Shown here: positions 34,301 through 45,544 of the stretch, piece by piece | How positions within the stretch are numbered: position 1 is the first letter of the stretch | How the letters are laid out: each line of letters opens with the position of its first letter | Origin: Metellina segmentata | Lineage: Eukaryota; Arthropoda; Arachnida; Araneae; Tetragnathidae | Length of the DNA: 64,000 nucleotides | Reading direction: 5' to 3' | NCBI GenBank assembly: GCA_947359465.1 | Contig: OX375877.1 | Span: forward strand, 27,725,235-27,789,234 | Notes under the pieces: generated by a model | What the model was told of the DNA's origin: nothing | What the model saw: only the letters and a program-made list of their open reading frames with translations | The model's database searches: none | Program-made: the position numbers and the translations under genes

Positions 34301-34866
34301 CACTATATGGACAAAGCATTTGGACACTGCAGAAACTCGGAGGAGGATCCATCTTAGTGTAAGGCTATTTTTCCTGGTTAAGACTCGGCCCATTACTTTG
34401 CGTACGTCATAAACGATGACGTATTCCTCGACGTCCTGGATAATTCGGCCTTGCCTACACTATGACAATACTACGTCGATTATGATTGTTTCTTACAACA
34501 GGATCGAGCTCCGTGTCATACTACAAAACGTGTGCAGGATTGGTTTCCTGATAATGAGTTTAATTTTATCAACTGACCTGTTCAAAGCCCCGATCTGAAT
34601 TCGATAGATCCCTTGTGGAAAAAACTGGAGCGACCAGTACAACACCGCCACACACACCCATCTTCACAACAATATCTTCTCATAGCCTTGCAAGAGGCAT
34701 GGCGTACTATACCTGCCCAGACTTAACAGTGAACTTATGGAAAACATTCCTCCCCGTGTTGTAGCTGTAATAAAAGCAAAAGGAGGGCCTACCCGTTACT
34801 AAATAGAATAATAAAACACTTTTTCTGAAAAACATGCAGTGTCCAAATACTTTGTCCATATAGCGC
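34301..34866 (+). mobile_element. Internally deleted Tc1-like element, family 1 copy 2
   Basis: TIRs CACTATATGGACAAAGCATT and GTGTCCAAATACTTTGTCCA (inverted), with TA just outside the left end. The interior reads as the second half of a DD34E transposase with stops at conserved Trp positions: TAA 34360-34362, TGA 34463-34465 and TGA 34574-34576. The final Glu region is altered (SIDPLW instead of PIEHLW). It shares its deletion junction with the copies at 14224 and 48782. Confidence 0.85.
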
Positions 34867-35849
34867 CCGTTATTTAAGCTTCACGTTTAGTTTCTCCATA
34901 TTGAATCAAATGCTATCGATTTGTATAAAAAACATCCACTTCCTAATATGTGTATCAAAGGGATTATATTGTGTTAATAGATAAAATGGTTCGAAATTGC
35001 AAATGTTACAAAGTGCTGTTATAAAGCAGAAAAATATAAACTGTACTCTATTTAAAAATAGATACATGTAACATACTGCATGCGAAAAGTGGTGGGATTG
35101 CAAAGCAATTGTGAAATAGCATTAGTAACACAAATTCTGAAATATAGTTGCAAAATGTCCGTCTTAAAAACTCCTATTTTAGTAGCAACTTTTGTTGCTC
35201 AGTAATAAAATTAATTGGTTAAAATGCAAAATGGGGTACTCGAAACGTATGAAAAAGCAGTCGATTTAGATTTCGCACAGAAATATAAAATTTAAGATTT
35301 AAAAGCTAAATATTTTAATAAGGTTTTTCGTAATGATCTAACAACCAAAATCCAATAGGTTTTTCGTGGTTACTCCTAAAATAATAATACAAAGAATAAA
35401 TTCTTCGTCTGATTTTAGGCTTTAAAAAAGGACTATTTTTTTGCCTTTGTTAAATTTTCAATAAAAAAAAATTGTCGCCAGAATTTAGAAATTACAAGTG
35501 TTTGAGATGTTTTTGTCCAAAAATATATCTTTATTCGCCAAGCAAAAGATTGTCTATAAAAGTAGTAAAATAAGACTCGATAAATATCGTTATCGCTGAA
35601 AATATTCCTATAAGTAGGTTAAAAACATCATCAAAAAGGAATGGAATATACAATGGCGAAGTTAGTGGAACAGTAGTGAAGAAAAAATGCTCGAAACCTC
35701 ATCGATAACCTCGAAAATATACGGAGGTTCACAGATTTTTACATAAACCAAAACAATATCCAACCACAAGGAGCATTTGGAACTCAACACATTATGTCAT
35801 AAAACATATCTTTGCTGGAGCACGCATGAGTACATATTACAACATAACT
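34867..35849. other. AT-rich DNA, no feature seen
   Basis: No convincing ORF or repeat. Confidence 0.45.
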
Positions 35850-36028
35850 GGCTATTAGAAACGGTCCGAGATCATTACGGAATAGAAGAATCCAATGGCA
35901 ATGCCTCGTAATTTTGAACCGCGGTTAGAAGGCAGGAACAAGACCTGAACTGGTACCCCAATCTCCAAACCTCCTCACCACTCCAGCGCGAGGACATTTG
36001 AATTCACGACAGATTTAACATGTTAAAG
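35850..36028 (-). repeat. SINE fragment
   Basis: GCTATTAGAAACGGTCCGAG, GCCTCGTAATTTTGAACCGC, CACCACTCCAGCGCGAGGAC and CACGACAGATTTAA align in order with the inverted SINE. The tRNA-like head is absent. Confidence 0.65.
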
Positions 36029-36224
36029 CCCCCATTTACACGTCTGTCTTTGCTGGACCTAGTTACGAAATAGGCAATTCTCTTGTTGCTAATCTGTTAC
36101 TCTGAAAACTGGGCTACTGTTGCCCGGAGAGGCATTAGGACCATTAGGACAAGAAACTAAAACTTCAACATGTACATGGATTTCGGGTCAGATCAAAACC
36201 TAGTATAGAGAATATGTGAAACTA

Positions 36225-36773
36225 TCCTACCCTACAATAATGGACCGGACGCAAGTGGATTTGCATAAAATCCGACTGCTTGTTTTGGGTTTTTTTTCGT
36301 GGTACGGCCTGGGACATTTACATGTTGTTCCTGGAACGCCGACGCCAACGTAAACATTTTGGACAATCAGGTTCTTCCTACGCTCTGGCAATTTTATGGA
36401 ATGGTCGAAGGTTACTTCCAGAATGACAACGCTCCATGTCATGTTGCAGCCTCTGTCAAGCAGTGGTATCAAGATATGGATGTAAAACGTCTTATATGAC
36501 CTGCTCAGAGTCCCGACCTAAACCCCATAGAACATTTGTGAGACGCGGAATGACCATGGAAATATGTCCGAAATCTACAGCTGAGCTGGAGACATTCTTG
36601 CAGCAGGAATGGACACAAATACCGATAGCGGTGTATCAAAACCTTGTAGAAAGTATGCCCAGAAGGGATGCTAATGTAATTTCAGCAGGTGGTGGACCAT
36701 CCCCTTATTAAACATGTATTATTTCCCTTATACCATCACATCTTGCTGTTCGGTCTATTATAGTAGGGTAGGG
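36225..36773 (+). mobile_element. Internally deleted Tc1-like element, family 2
   Basis: TIRs TCCTACCCTACAATAATGGA and, inverted at the right, ATTATAGTAGGGTAGGG, with TA outside each end (36223-36224, 36774-36775). The interior encodes a transposase second half: ILDNQVLPTLWQFYG, YFQNDNAPCHVA with the second Asp, then PAQSPDLNPIEHL with the Glu 35 positions on (DD34E). TGA replaces Trp at 36497-36499 and 36539-36541. The N-terminal domain and first Asp are deleted, the same type of deletion as in family 1 but in an unrelated element. Confidence 0.8.
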
Positions 36774-37144
36774 TATATTTCATGAACTGATGTACATTGT
36801 GCTTGAAAATAAATTAATAGATCTGCAAATTTTTTTTCTTTCATTTCTTGACTAACAGGTTTTAAATTGAAAAGAAAAACTGTCTCTTGGCGGATTAGAT
36901 ATTTGATTTTTTTGAAGTAAGACTTTAAATAGAAAGCACCACATAAGTTTTTGCTCACATCAGAAATATAATATACATTCTCATCCGTCTTCTCAAACAC
37001 CAGAAGACAGGCGTCTTCATCAATCATTAGATAAGAAATATTATCTTCCCCACTTACATTTAGGTCAATATCATTAGAAGGGATAACGAAGATCCAGCTT
37101 TTAGAGATTAGATCAAAGATTCTCAATGGAGTAATTGTGTTCAC
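36758..37144 (-). CDS. Exon-like ORF of unknown function, truncated by the Tc1 insertion
   Basis: A 128-codon frame with strongly protein-like composition (LRIFDLISKSWIFVIPSN, YLMIDEDACLLVFEKTDEN, VYYISDVSKNLCGAFYLKS). Alternating hydrophobic stretches suggest beta strands. There is no ATG: it opens after a stop with GTG, so it may be an internal exon or a fragment. The last few codons run into the Tc1 right TIR (36758-36773), so the original C-terminal continuation is lost or displaced. I do not recognise a family; a repeat-propeller fragment is one possibility. Confidence 0.35.
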   Translation of the reverse strand: MNTITPLRIFDLISKSWIFVIPSNDIDLNVSGEDNISYLMIDEDACLLVFEKTDENVYYISDVSKNLCGAFYLKSYFKKIKYLIRQETVFLFNLKPVSQEMKEKKFADLLIYFQAQCTSVHEIYPTLL

Positions 37145-37541
37145 TCACTGTGTTCCTTAAGCTAATTGTACCGAGTAGTATGAAATACCTAGATAGGACG
37201 GATTTTGCAATTATGTACGCTAAAACGCGACAGTTTGTCCGTACTTAAGGAAGAAAGTAACCAATTTTGCTTTTTCAAAACGCTCGAACAATTTTACAGT
37301 ATATTGGGGAAAAAGTCATTTATTTGAGAGCGATTTTCGATGTAACTCTAATCAAACCGTAACACGAATTTTGTGTTTAAGGTTTAATACAAAATTAATT
37401 GGATTTCTTGTCATTTGGTGATGTTTGATGTTAATATCCTCTGACGCTTAATTATTCGTTGGGAAAAATTAGAGCCAGACTTCATGGGAAAGTAATTTCC
37501 AACGCTAGAATTAGCCGAGTTTTTAGTTTAAAAAGCAATAA
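37145..37541. other. AT-rich DNA, no feature seen
   Basis: Sequence leading into the satellite. No ORF or repeat recognised. Confidence 0.4.
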
Positions 37542-38595
37542 CAAATTGTAAATATATGATCACTTTTATAATCGACGCGTTGGAAAGTATTTGCGAAAAG
37601 CAAGAAGTAACGTCACTTCAAGAACAAAGTAGGAATGCATGATCAATTGTATATATAAGATCAAATTATAAATATATGATCACTTCTGTAAGTGACCCGT
37701 TGGAAAGTACTTTCGAAAAGCAAGAAGTAACGTCACTTCAAGAACAAATCAGGAATACATGATCAATTGTATATATAAGATCAAATTATAAATATATGAA
37801 CACTTCTGTAAGTGACGCGTTGGAAAGTACTTTCGAAAAGCAAGAAGTAACGTCACTTCAAGAACAAAACAGGAATATATGATAAATTGTATAGATAAAA
37901 TCAAATTGTAAATATATGATCACTTTTATAATCGACACGCTGGAAAGTATTTGCGAAAAGCAAGAAGTAACGTCACTTCAAGAACAAAGTAGGAATGCAT
38001 GATCAATTGTATATATAAGATCAAATTATAAATATATGATCACTTCTGTAAGTGACCCATTGGAAAGTACTTTCGAAAAGCAAGAAGTAACGTCACTTCA
38101 AGAACAAATCAGGAATACATGATCAATTGTATATATAAGATCAAATTATAAATATATGAACACTTCTGTAAGTGACGCGTTGGAAAGTACTTTCGAAAAG
38201 CAAGAAGTAACGTCACTTCAAGAACAAAACAGGAATATATGATAAATTGTATAGATAAAATCAAATTGTAAATATATGATCACTTTTATAATCGACACGC
38301 TGGAAAGTATTTGCGAAAAGCAAGAAGTAACGTCACTTCAAGAACAAAGTAGGAATGCATGATCAATTGTATATATAAGATCAAATTATAAATATATGAT
38401 CACTTCTGTAAGTGACGCGTTGGAAAGTACTTTCGAAAAGCAAGAAGTAACGTCACTTCAAGAACAAAGCAGGAATGTATGATAAATTGTATAGATAAAA
38501 TCAAATTGTAAATATGTGATCACTTTTATAATCGACACGCTGGAAAGTATTTGCGAAAAGCAAGAAATAACGTCACTTCAAGAACAAAGCAGGAA
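37542..38595 (+). repeat. 120-bp satellite with 360-bp higher-order repeat
   Basis: Nine units of exactly 120 bp share GAAAAGCAAGAAGTAACGTC (GAAATAACGTC in the last). Variant types by the segment after CACTT are A (TTATAATCGACACGCTGG), B (CTGTAAGTGACCCGTTGG) and C (CTGTAAGTGACGCGTTGG preceded by GAA). Their order is A B C A B C A (B/C) A. The A units at 37921 and 38281 and the segments preceding them are identical, so three-unit blocks were copied recently. No transcription signal or ORF is evident. Confidence 0.95.
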
Positions 38596-39744
38596 TAACA
38601 AACAAAAAAAAACAGCTTCCTCTATAGTTATCTTAATAAGCCACTCTTTTATACTCAACAGAGAAGTATAATGCAATTAGTAATTGATTACAATTGAAAA
38701 GATAGTATAAATAAAATACCCAATATTTTTATGCAGTACATCTGCAAAGAGTTAATTCCTGCTGATGCGAAAATGACACATGTATCAATTTCCCCCTACA
38801 AATGCTCCCAATGCAAAAGTTCGGCGCTCAGTAAAAAAATAACAAAAAGGGTACCCTTGCGCTCATTTTGGCAACAGTTAGGTTATAAATGAACAAGAGA
38901 AATACATAAAGGTATATAAAATTATTCTAAGTGGCAAATACAAGGTTGATTTTTTTAAAAATCTTGTAATAAAATAATTCCAATATGTGTAATCTGGTGT
39001 AACGATTTTAATCTAAAACTCATTTTACAAGATAGGTTTGAGTAATAAAATTATTAATTCTTGTGGATATTTACTATGAAAAATTAATTGCATCGAAAAG
39101 TAAAATGTTTTAACTATTATTCAACACTAAACAATTTTATACCTCAAAACAGAGTACATTTATATTTAATTTGTGTAATCTAGATAAATTTTTGAAACTT
39201 AGTTTTCTATAAAAGTAAATACAAAGGCCATTAGTATTTGGGTAACCTCATTTGGAATTTATGTCACATAATTTGACATGCATCTCAGATACAATGCTAG
39301 CCTATCGCTAAAATTGAAAAATAACATCAAACTTCACTCCTCCTAAAAACCAGCAAACAAATAAAATTAATTCCTAAAATGAACTACTTTTATTCTCATG
39401 TTCTTCTTTGTTTCCACAGAATCTTTCTCATAGATGAAATGCATTGACTGTTATACACATAACTTATATACTCTTTCCTTTTATTATTTTCGATCTACCA
39501 ATAATAGTAGATGATCAAACGACTATAATCTTCTCTTTATACAACTAAATTAATCTTCTCGTCATACAAATTATTAAATCTAGTCGTCATGTAACTAAAG
39601 TGCGGGGGTTTTAAATAGATATGTTATGCTGGAAAGTACAAACAAGTAAAGATGTATCATAACTTCTTTTGCATAGTGTGTATCCTACAATATAAAGTCA
39701 TGTAATGTTCATTGACATAACGAAGTTGAAACCATTCAACTTAC
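38596..39744. other. AT-rich DNA, presumably intronic
   Basis: No exon recognised. If the GPCR gene is intact, its next exon (after the DR codon) lies downstream on the minus strand, at lower coordinates than 39745. I could not find an AICYP-type sequence here. Confidence 0.35.
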
Positions 39745-39844
39745 CTGTCTATGGATATAGCTACCAGTGTGTTGATAGAAGCGCTCACAGACACACCTTG
39801 AAGGTAGGATACGCTTTTGCACATGAACAGTCCTAATACCCATG
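39745..39844 (-). CDS. Internal exon of a peptide-type rhodopsin-class GPCR (TM3)
   Basis: A 100-nt exon bounded on the minus strand by TTTTTTTTTGCAG and by CAG followed by GTAAGT, both strong splice signals. It encodes 32 full codons with two split codons: WVLGLFMCKSVSY followed by LQGVSVSASINTLVAISID and the start of an Arg codon. This is the end of extracellular loop 1 and helix 3 of a class A GPCR. It has the conserved Trp, the Cys that forms the disulphide to loop 2, and the Asp-Arg of the DRY motif. The YLQGVSVSAS pattern points to neuropeptide receptors (cholecystokinin/sulfakinin, SIFamide or NPFF-like); I cannot choose among them. An intron splitting the DRY arginine is a known GPCR position. 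Flanking exons were not found. Confidence 0.85.
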
Positions 39845-40156
39845 CTGCAAAAAAAAATAATACATAAGAAACGTAAATTAGGTAAATGATGTTAGGTAAC
39901 AGAGTACCAACCTTACGTTATATCTTATCATAATACGCATAATAATGTGTTGATTAAGTACAAAAATCTCGGTTTTTATTGGTTTAACAACAATTTCCAA
40001 TGACGTGTGGTGATTATAAAAGACTGACTGCAGCCAAACAATAGACACAAACAAATATCAACAGAAGGAATCGTCTGTTGACACCATTCGGTCTTCGCTT
40101 CACGGTATCGCTTATGCACGAGAAATTAAAGTAGAGTAACCATTGCTATTGAGAGG

Positions 40157-40283
40157 TAATGGTATTTTTGAATAAACGTCGTACTAGAGCAACACAACGG
40201 GCTATTGACGACGGTCCGGGATCAATCCTCTATGGGAAAGATCCGACAACACCACGTAATTTTGAACCACGGCCAGATGACGA
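40157..40283 (-). repeat. 5'-truncated SINE with 12-bp target duplication
   Basis: Contains the 3' half of the SINE in inverted orientation (AACGTCGTACTAGAGCAACA, CACGTAATTTTGAACCACGG). It is flanked by a perfect GCTATTGAGAGG duplication at 40145-40156 and 40284-40295. The head with A and B boxes is absent, as expected of incomplete reverse transcription. Confidence 0.85.
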
Positions 40284-40295
40284 GCTATTGAGAGG

Positions 40296-41974
40296 AGTTT
40301 CAAAAAGTGTGACTTTATGTCGACTAGTAATCACCTGTGGTCACATGACTGTTCTTTGAAACATTGATTTAGAACGCCGATTTGGCATCGTATCGCCTTG
40401 TTTGGTGATATAGCATCTTATATCAGGGTAGGTATGTAAATTTACATTTCTAGAGTGGAGACAAAATAGCCAAAATTTACAACTATGTCGTGTAAGTCAG
40501 ATGATGAATCAATGGATGGACGTCTTTTTCCATTCTTTGTACACATTGGATGATAATTTTTCGCTGCTACTTGTCAGACGAAAGTAGTATTAGGGTTATG
40601 TTATTACCAGTCTTGGTCACATGATCATGGTCGCATAACCACTGTTTACTCTACTTTATATGTCCTCTATAGTGTTGCTCCCACATTCAAATAGCAGAGA
40701 GCGCAAGACATAGGAAAAGGTGTGGATGGACCATATCAACCTGAAGATCGAACTATCTAAAATGTATTGTTTCGGATAGTTAATCAAAGCAAAGCAGGTG
40801 AACATTGTACACCCTGCGGCTAAAATATTTTCGATGTATTGAATGAATTATCTAAACATACTTTTCTATTCGAATATCTAAATTAATATTTTTCTATATG
40901 AATTATCTAAACGTATTCTCTATACAAATCTACAGCTTTTGACCAATTCACACCAAATTTGGTACACTTATACTTTAGAACTCTGCGGAAAACATAGGCT
41001 ATTTCTTTCCTGTCTTCAGACCAATCTGCAGCCATAAAAATTGGCATACAGGAAGTCCTCAAAGTGCCCCTGGAAACCATAACTTTAAAATGTAAATTTT
41101 TTTTTTGCAGTAAATAGACATCGACAAGGAAACACGTACTACAGAGTTTATGTACGAGTTAACACAGGAAAATGTAGTGGTCATATTTTAGCTGTCGCGA
41201 TCATATTTAACACACGAGGTTATTCAGCTATTGATTAGATAAAGCATCTTCCGTAACGGATCGCAAATCCAAACTACCGACGGAAAATAAACTATCTTTA
41301 CTAAATTGAAATAAACAAGCAGAGCCGTGCATGGCATCTCAGATAAAAATTTCTTAATCGCATATTTCTATTCATTTCAAAGTGTCGTAATCCCTTTTAT
41401 TTCAATCCAGTCATGATGAATACAGCATCCGAATTCACATAAACGGATTTCCTGCCTCTAAATAGAATGAACTCATTCAAAAATGCAAAATCTAACTATC
41501 ATCTAAAATATATCATAGATACTAGAGATCCCCCTGCTTCAATCTCACACCATTCCGAAACCGTTTCATCATTTTTCTGGCACTAAACCTATTTTCCTTC
41601 ACATTTTCTTACCAGTTATTCTCATTGCTTTCTGTAATCAGACTTCTGAAGAATTTCTCTTTCGAGAGAAGATTTAGTAATTGTATGCAACTTCATACCT
41701 CAAATCAAATATATTTAAATCAAGTGGTAAATTTGGTGAATGGATCACGTCAGGGTAGATTTTATATTGTTTATATACATTGTTGCTATTTAAGAATTAA
41801 AAATAAATAAATAAATGTCTGTGAAATATCTGTATAGATTGATGAGAAGTTTAGAATTATTATTTTAAAAATAAATTTAAGTTGTTTTTTAAGGATTACA
41901 TTCATTACAAATGAAGACACAGGCAACTAGCGAATGAATCCTTAGAGAAAAGCAGCGAGTAGCCAAGGTAGGCA
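40296..41974. other. AT-rich DNA, no feature seen
   Basis: No convincing exon, ORF or repeat. Confidence 0.45.
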
Positions 41975-42085
41975 GTTAATTAACCTCGAAATGGAGTTAC
42001 ACGACGGGCTTTTGGCGAAGGTCCATGATGGATCTCGAAGTTGAAGATCCGATGATGACACCTCGTAATTATTTATCCAATGTGC
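41975..42085 (-). repeat. SINE fragment
   Basis: GTTAATTAACCTCGAAATGG, ACACGACGGGCTTTTGGCGA and GACACCTCGTAATTATTTAT follow the order of the inverted SINE 3' half with considerable divergence. Confidence 0.55.
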
Positions 42086-44996
42086 GATCACGAGATTAAC
42101 ACATTAACTGGCTCCCTATACGATTAAGATAGGTATATAGTTGACGAAGGCAACACCTGAGCTACGTCGAAAATATTTTTTCTTTTGTGGCTCTGTTTTG
42201 GAATTCGGCTTTACTGTTTTCTGGATATAGAATCAATATCTTGGAATACTAATGTATAATCGAAAACATTTCCTACACTTATACTTATAAAATGAGGTTT
42301 TTTAACAAAATATTTTCGATCTGTTTTGTTTGTAGAGCACATTCCGAGGGAGCGAACCAATGAATATTGCTCAGCAATGATTGATTGATTGCCTTTTTAT
42401 GGCACAAGCGCCAGGTTGATTGCTTAGAAAACCTTCTGCGATTCTCGATCGGGAACTAGCAAGGGTGAAGCCCCTAGTGTTTCAAAACTCCAATAATCGC
42501 GATTAGTGTATAGTGGCAAACATTGCTGATAATTTATATTTATTATGCAATTTAATTTTTGAAGCGTTCAAAAATGAATTTTCCATATTTGTGAGCGGAG
42601 AAAAAAGTTTTTTTTTTCAAAATTATTACTTTTAAAAAGGTGGGTGTACTGGTCTCTGTAGTCAAAAGAGATAAGTCCTCTGGTCTCTAAAACCTTCAAG
42701 GAAATATAGTCTCAAGTACCGATATAGTTATACCTTTTTCAGAATCCAATGTGCGGAATGTGTTGAGATCGCAAATCTTTTATGCAATCAGTAATCACTA
42801 TAACTTACTTTGCTGCCATTTTGAAACTAGATACTCTTCGGCTGTACATGGAAAACTTATTTTCTCACCGTTAAAAGTAATTTCTACGCACTGAGCACTT
42901 TTGAAAAAATATGTGTTGACATGAAAGAGGCTAAAAAATAATGTTGGCTATAGAAAGAACATCCCATCGTTATGATATCCGAAGCGATAAAATGAGAGTT
43001 TTATCTCGTAAATCTTACCAGATGACTTACAAAATATATCTTTCTTTTTATGGTTCTTATGGACCCGGAGTAGATTTCCTGAATCTATATTTTTCCCACT
43101 AGATTCTACACCTTTGATATGGAATAGATTTGCAATGATACCGATACTAGGACGCATAGAACAATATTCTTTTATCATAATAATTATAGTAGAAAAAGGG
43201 TATAAAAATGTCAACAAGTTGTAAATGGTGTGATGTATGGTAGTGTCAACAAGGCAGTAATTGGTATGATGTATGATAATGGTCAACAAAGAAAGTTAAA
43301 TGATTGAGTGCTAACGTATTTGTATTTTATAAGCATAAATCTTATCTACATAGAAGTTTACTATTTCGTACATCTTATATTTTTGCATCTACATTTGCTC
43401 TTTTGTTCTATTTGCTACGCATAGTATGATGTTATGTTTATGATGTTATGCTATGGTTATGTTTAAAGTCACGAAACTTACACGAATTCATTCCGTGCTG
43501 TAAAATGAATACATTAATTAATAATGATTGCAAAAAGCACCTTGGTTAATACACCAGGTTTTAAAAATGCAGAGTTAAAAATAGACTATATTTCCTTAGT
43601 TCATCAAAATTAATAATGTAAAATTGCTCTTTTGTGTTTTTTGCTTCCAAGTTCATGATAATTAACCAATTACAGTAAAAATAACTGGAATCTACATGAA
43701 AGTAGAATAATAACTTTTGATTCAAGTACAAAGCAAATAAACCTGATGCAACAGCCTTAATAATAGATTTAATATATAAATCACATCAGTTCATTTGGGC
43801 GAAATCAAACACATCAATTCACAAATTTATTAGTCACTATTTATGACACATGATTACTTGATTTATAATTAATCGTAAGCAAAGGGATTAAATCTCTGAC
43901 ATTTGCTCTGTAAAGCTACGAATTGAAAATAAAATCAAAGATAAATCAAGTAAATACTGCTTGAAAGAGCTAACAAAAGTAATGAATTGAAAATACTTTC
44001 AATTTGATTAGAAAAGTTCCATAACCAATTACAATCGAGCAATATTAAAAGGTCATTCAAATTCATTTGTTTACTTGTTTTTGAAAGCATAACACAATAT
44101 AAGTCAAGATTTAAAAAACTATCTTTAAATATGATCCGAATTGATTTCTTTCAAATTATCCGTTAAACTATGATTCAATTGGTAACAGCATTTTATGCGT
44201 AACTTTTAAAATATTTTGATTTCGGATTTCTCTTTTCAATCATGTATTATCTTTCGTTTCAGTAAAAATAATAAGCTTTTTAACGTAAAAGCTATATTAA
44301 TAAGGAGAATAAAGTTGAAAAGCGGGATTATTATAGTTCATAAATACTCCACTCACAATGAACCTCTTGTTAACGCAAATTAAACTAAACATAATTTACT
44401 TTTCTTAATTTGATTATTTGAAGGATAATGTTACCTAAGGATTCGTATTGCTTAAAAAATTTATTAATTACGGGATCAAAGGGAAAAATTAGGGGAAAAT
44501 CGCTTGGAATGTTTTTAAATAAATTAATGAGTAATATGCTTATGGTTAGCGCAGCTGTTAAGAAAATGCACTCTTCCTTCCTGTTTTGATGTCAGCAATT
44601 ATGAAATTTTGAAAGATCTGCAAAAAAACAATTAGAACAAAAGAATTGAAGCTTTATTGATTTCTAATTCTTAAGAATAACGAAAACACTTTTGTCACGC
44701 AGAAAAAAATTATTCGAATTTTGAAAGTGTTTTAATGTTACTTGCTAATGTTTGTGTAAGCTGTAATGATTGTTATTTTTAGAAGAAAAAAAACCATTTT
44801 AATCAAAACAATTTTCTTCGTGCTGCTGGCTATCTTAATTTATGAGATAATTAGGTTATTTTTTATTGAAATACTATCTAGGAACAAACATGGCAATACC
44901 GTTATGGCGTAAACAGAAATAACTGCGAAGGTATGTAAATAAAATACTTTCCTCAAGATACTGGAACTTTTGTTTACAGATAGGAATTTTAGCATA
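42086..44996. other. AT-rich DNA, no feature seen
   Basis: A 113-codon ORF at 42948-43289 is low complexity at its start and shows no motif. At 42806 on the minus strand, ATGGCAGCAAAGTAAGTTAT could be a start codon with a donor, but nothing supports it further. Upstream GPCR exons were looked for and not found. Confidence 0.4.
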
Positions 44997-45241
44997 TCGC
45001 ACCCCGGCAAGAAGAGTGACACAACTCAAAATTGAAGAATTTGAGAAACATCAACTTAAAGGATACTACAAAACTTATATTGAAATAGTATAAGCTTCTC
45101 TTAAATTTTAGGCAAGTATTCATGGTGGTAACTTCTATTATATTCTATAGAATAGTGATATAACACGCTGGGGCACCTCATACATAATTTTCAATGACAT
45201 AACATCCAAAAATTGTATTTTTTGACTTGGGTCCTTTTTCT
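44997..45241. mobile_element. Short TIR element (MITE), degraded right end
   Basis: Left terminus TCGCACCCCGGCAAGAAGAG preceded by TA. The interior (TAAGCTTCTCTTAAATTTTA, TTCTATTATATTCTATAGAA) matches 52636-52902. The right terminus is recognisable as TTTTTTGACTTGGGTCC but has decayed. Confidence 0.75.
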
Positions 45242-45494
45242 CATTTAACGGTCATTTAACGTTATTGTAATGATGATGGAAGTAGTCATTGAAAAATATG
45301 TATAAAACTTATTAAAATTATTTTTATTATTGTTAGTTAGCAAACAGTTGAGTTTGTATGATGTATACGAGACCAATAAAAACTGTAATTTTAGTAATAA
45401 TAAAAGCTGTAAGTTTCTCGTACGGTTGTTTAGCAGATAAATGTCAACTTTGAGGCAAGACACACAATGATTGGACATGCGGTTACCGACATGA

Positions 45495-45544
45495 GCATGC
45501 GCACTATGTTCCAGTACTGGGACCATGTTGATACGCATGCGCAC
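45495..45544. promoter_or_regulatory. Two GCATGCGCA motifs 40 bp apart
   Basis: GCATGCGCAC occurs at 45495-45504 and 45535-45544, in a locally GC-rich patch with a CCAAT box at 45578. The palindromic core resembles the NRF-1/ALPHAPAL site found in many metazoan promoters. Another perfect form lies at 26177-26187. No transcript start can be assigned. Confidence 0.25.

Noticed and set aside
42790..42830. Minus-strand first exon ATGGCAGCAAA with GTAAGT
   Set aside because: Only start codon and donor shape support it, no downstream exon was seen, and such matches arise by chance in AT-rich DNA.
42948..43289. 113-codon minus-strand ORF
   Set aside because: Its first half is low-complexity Ile/Thr/His-rich and it shows no domain or splice context.
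44590..44640. Minus-strand terminal exon after TTTTTTTGCAG near 44618
   Set aside because: A good acceptor is followed by about 19 open codons and a stop, but the peptide matches nothing and fits no GPCR segment.
44997..45022. Membrane-like ORF 44840-45022 as a GPCR exon
   Set aside because: It overlaps the MITE terminus and lacks GPCR signature residues or splice sites.
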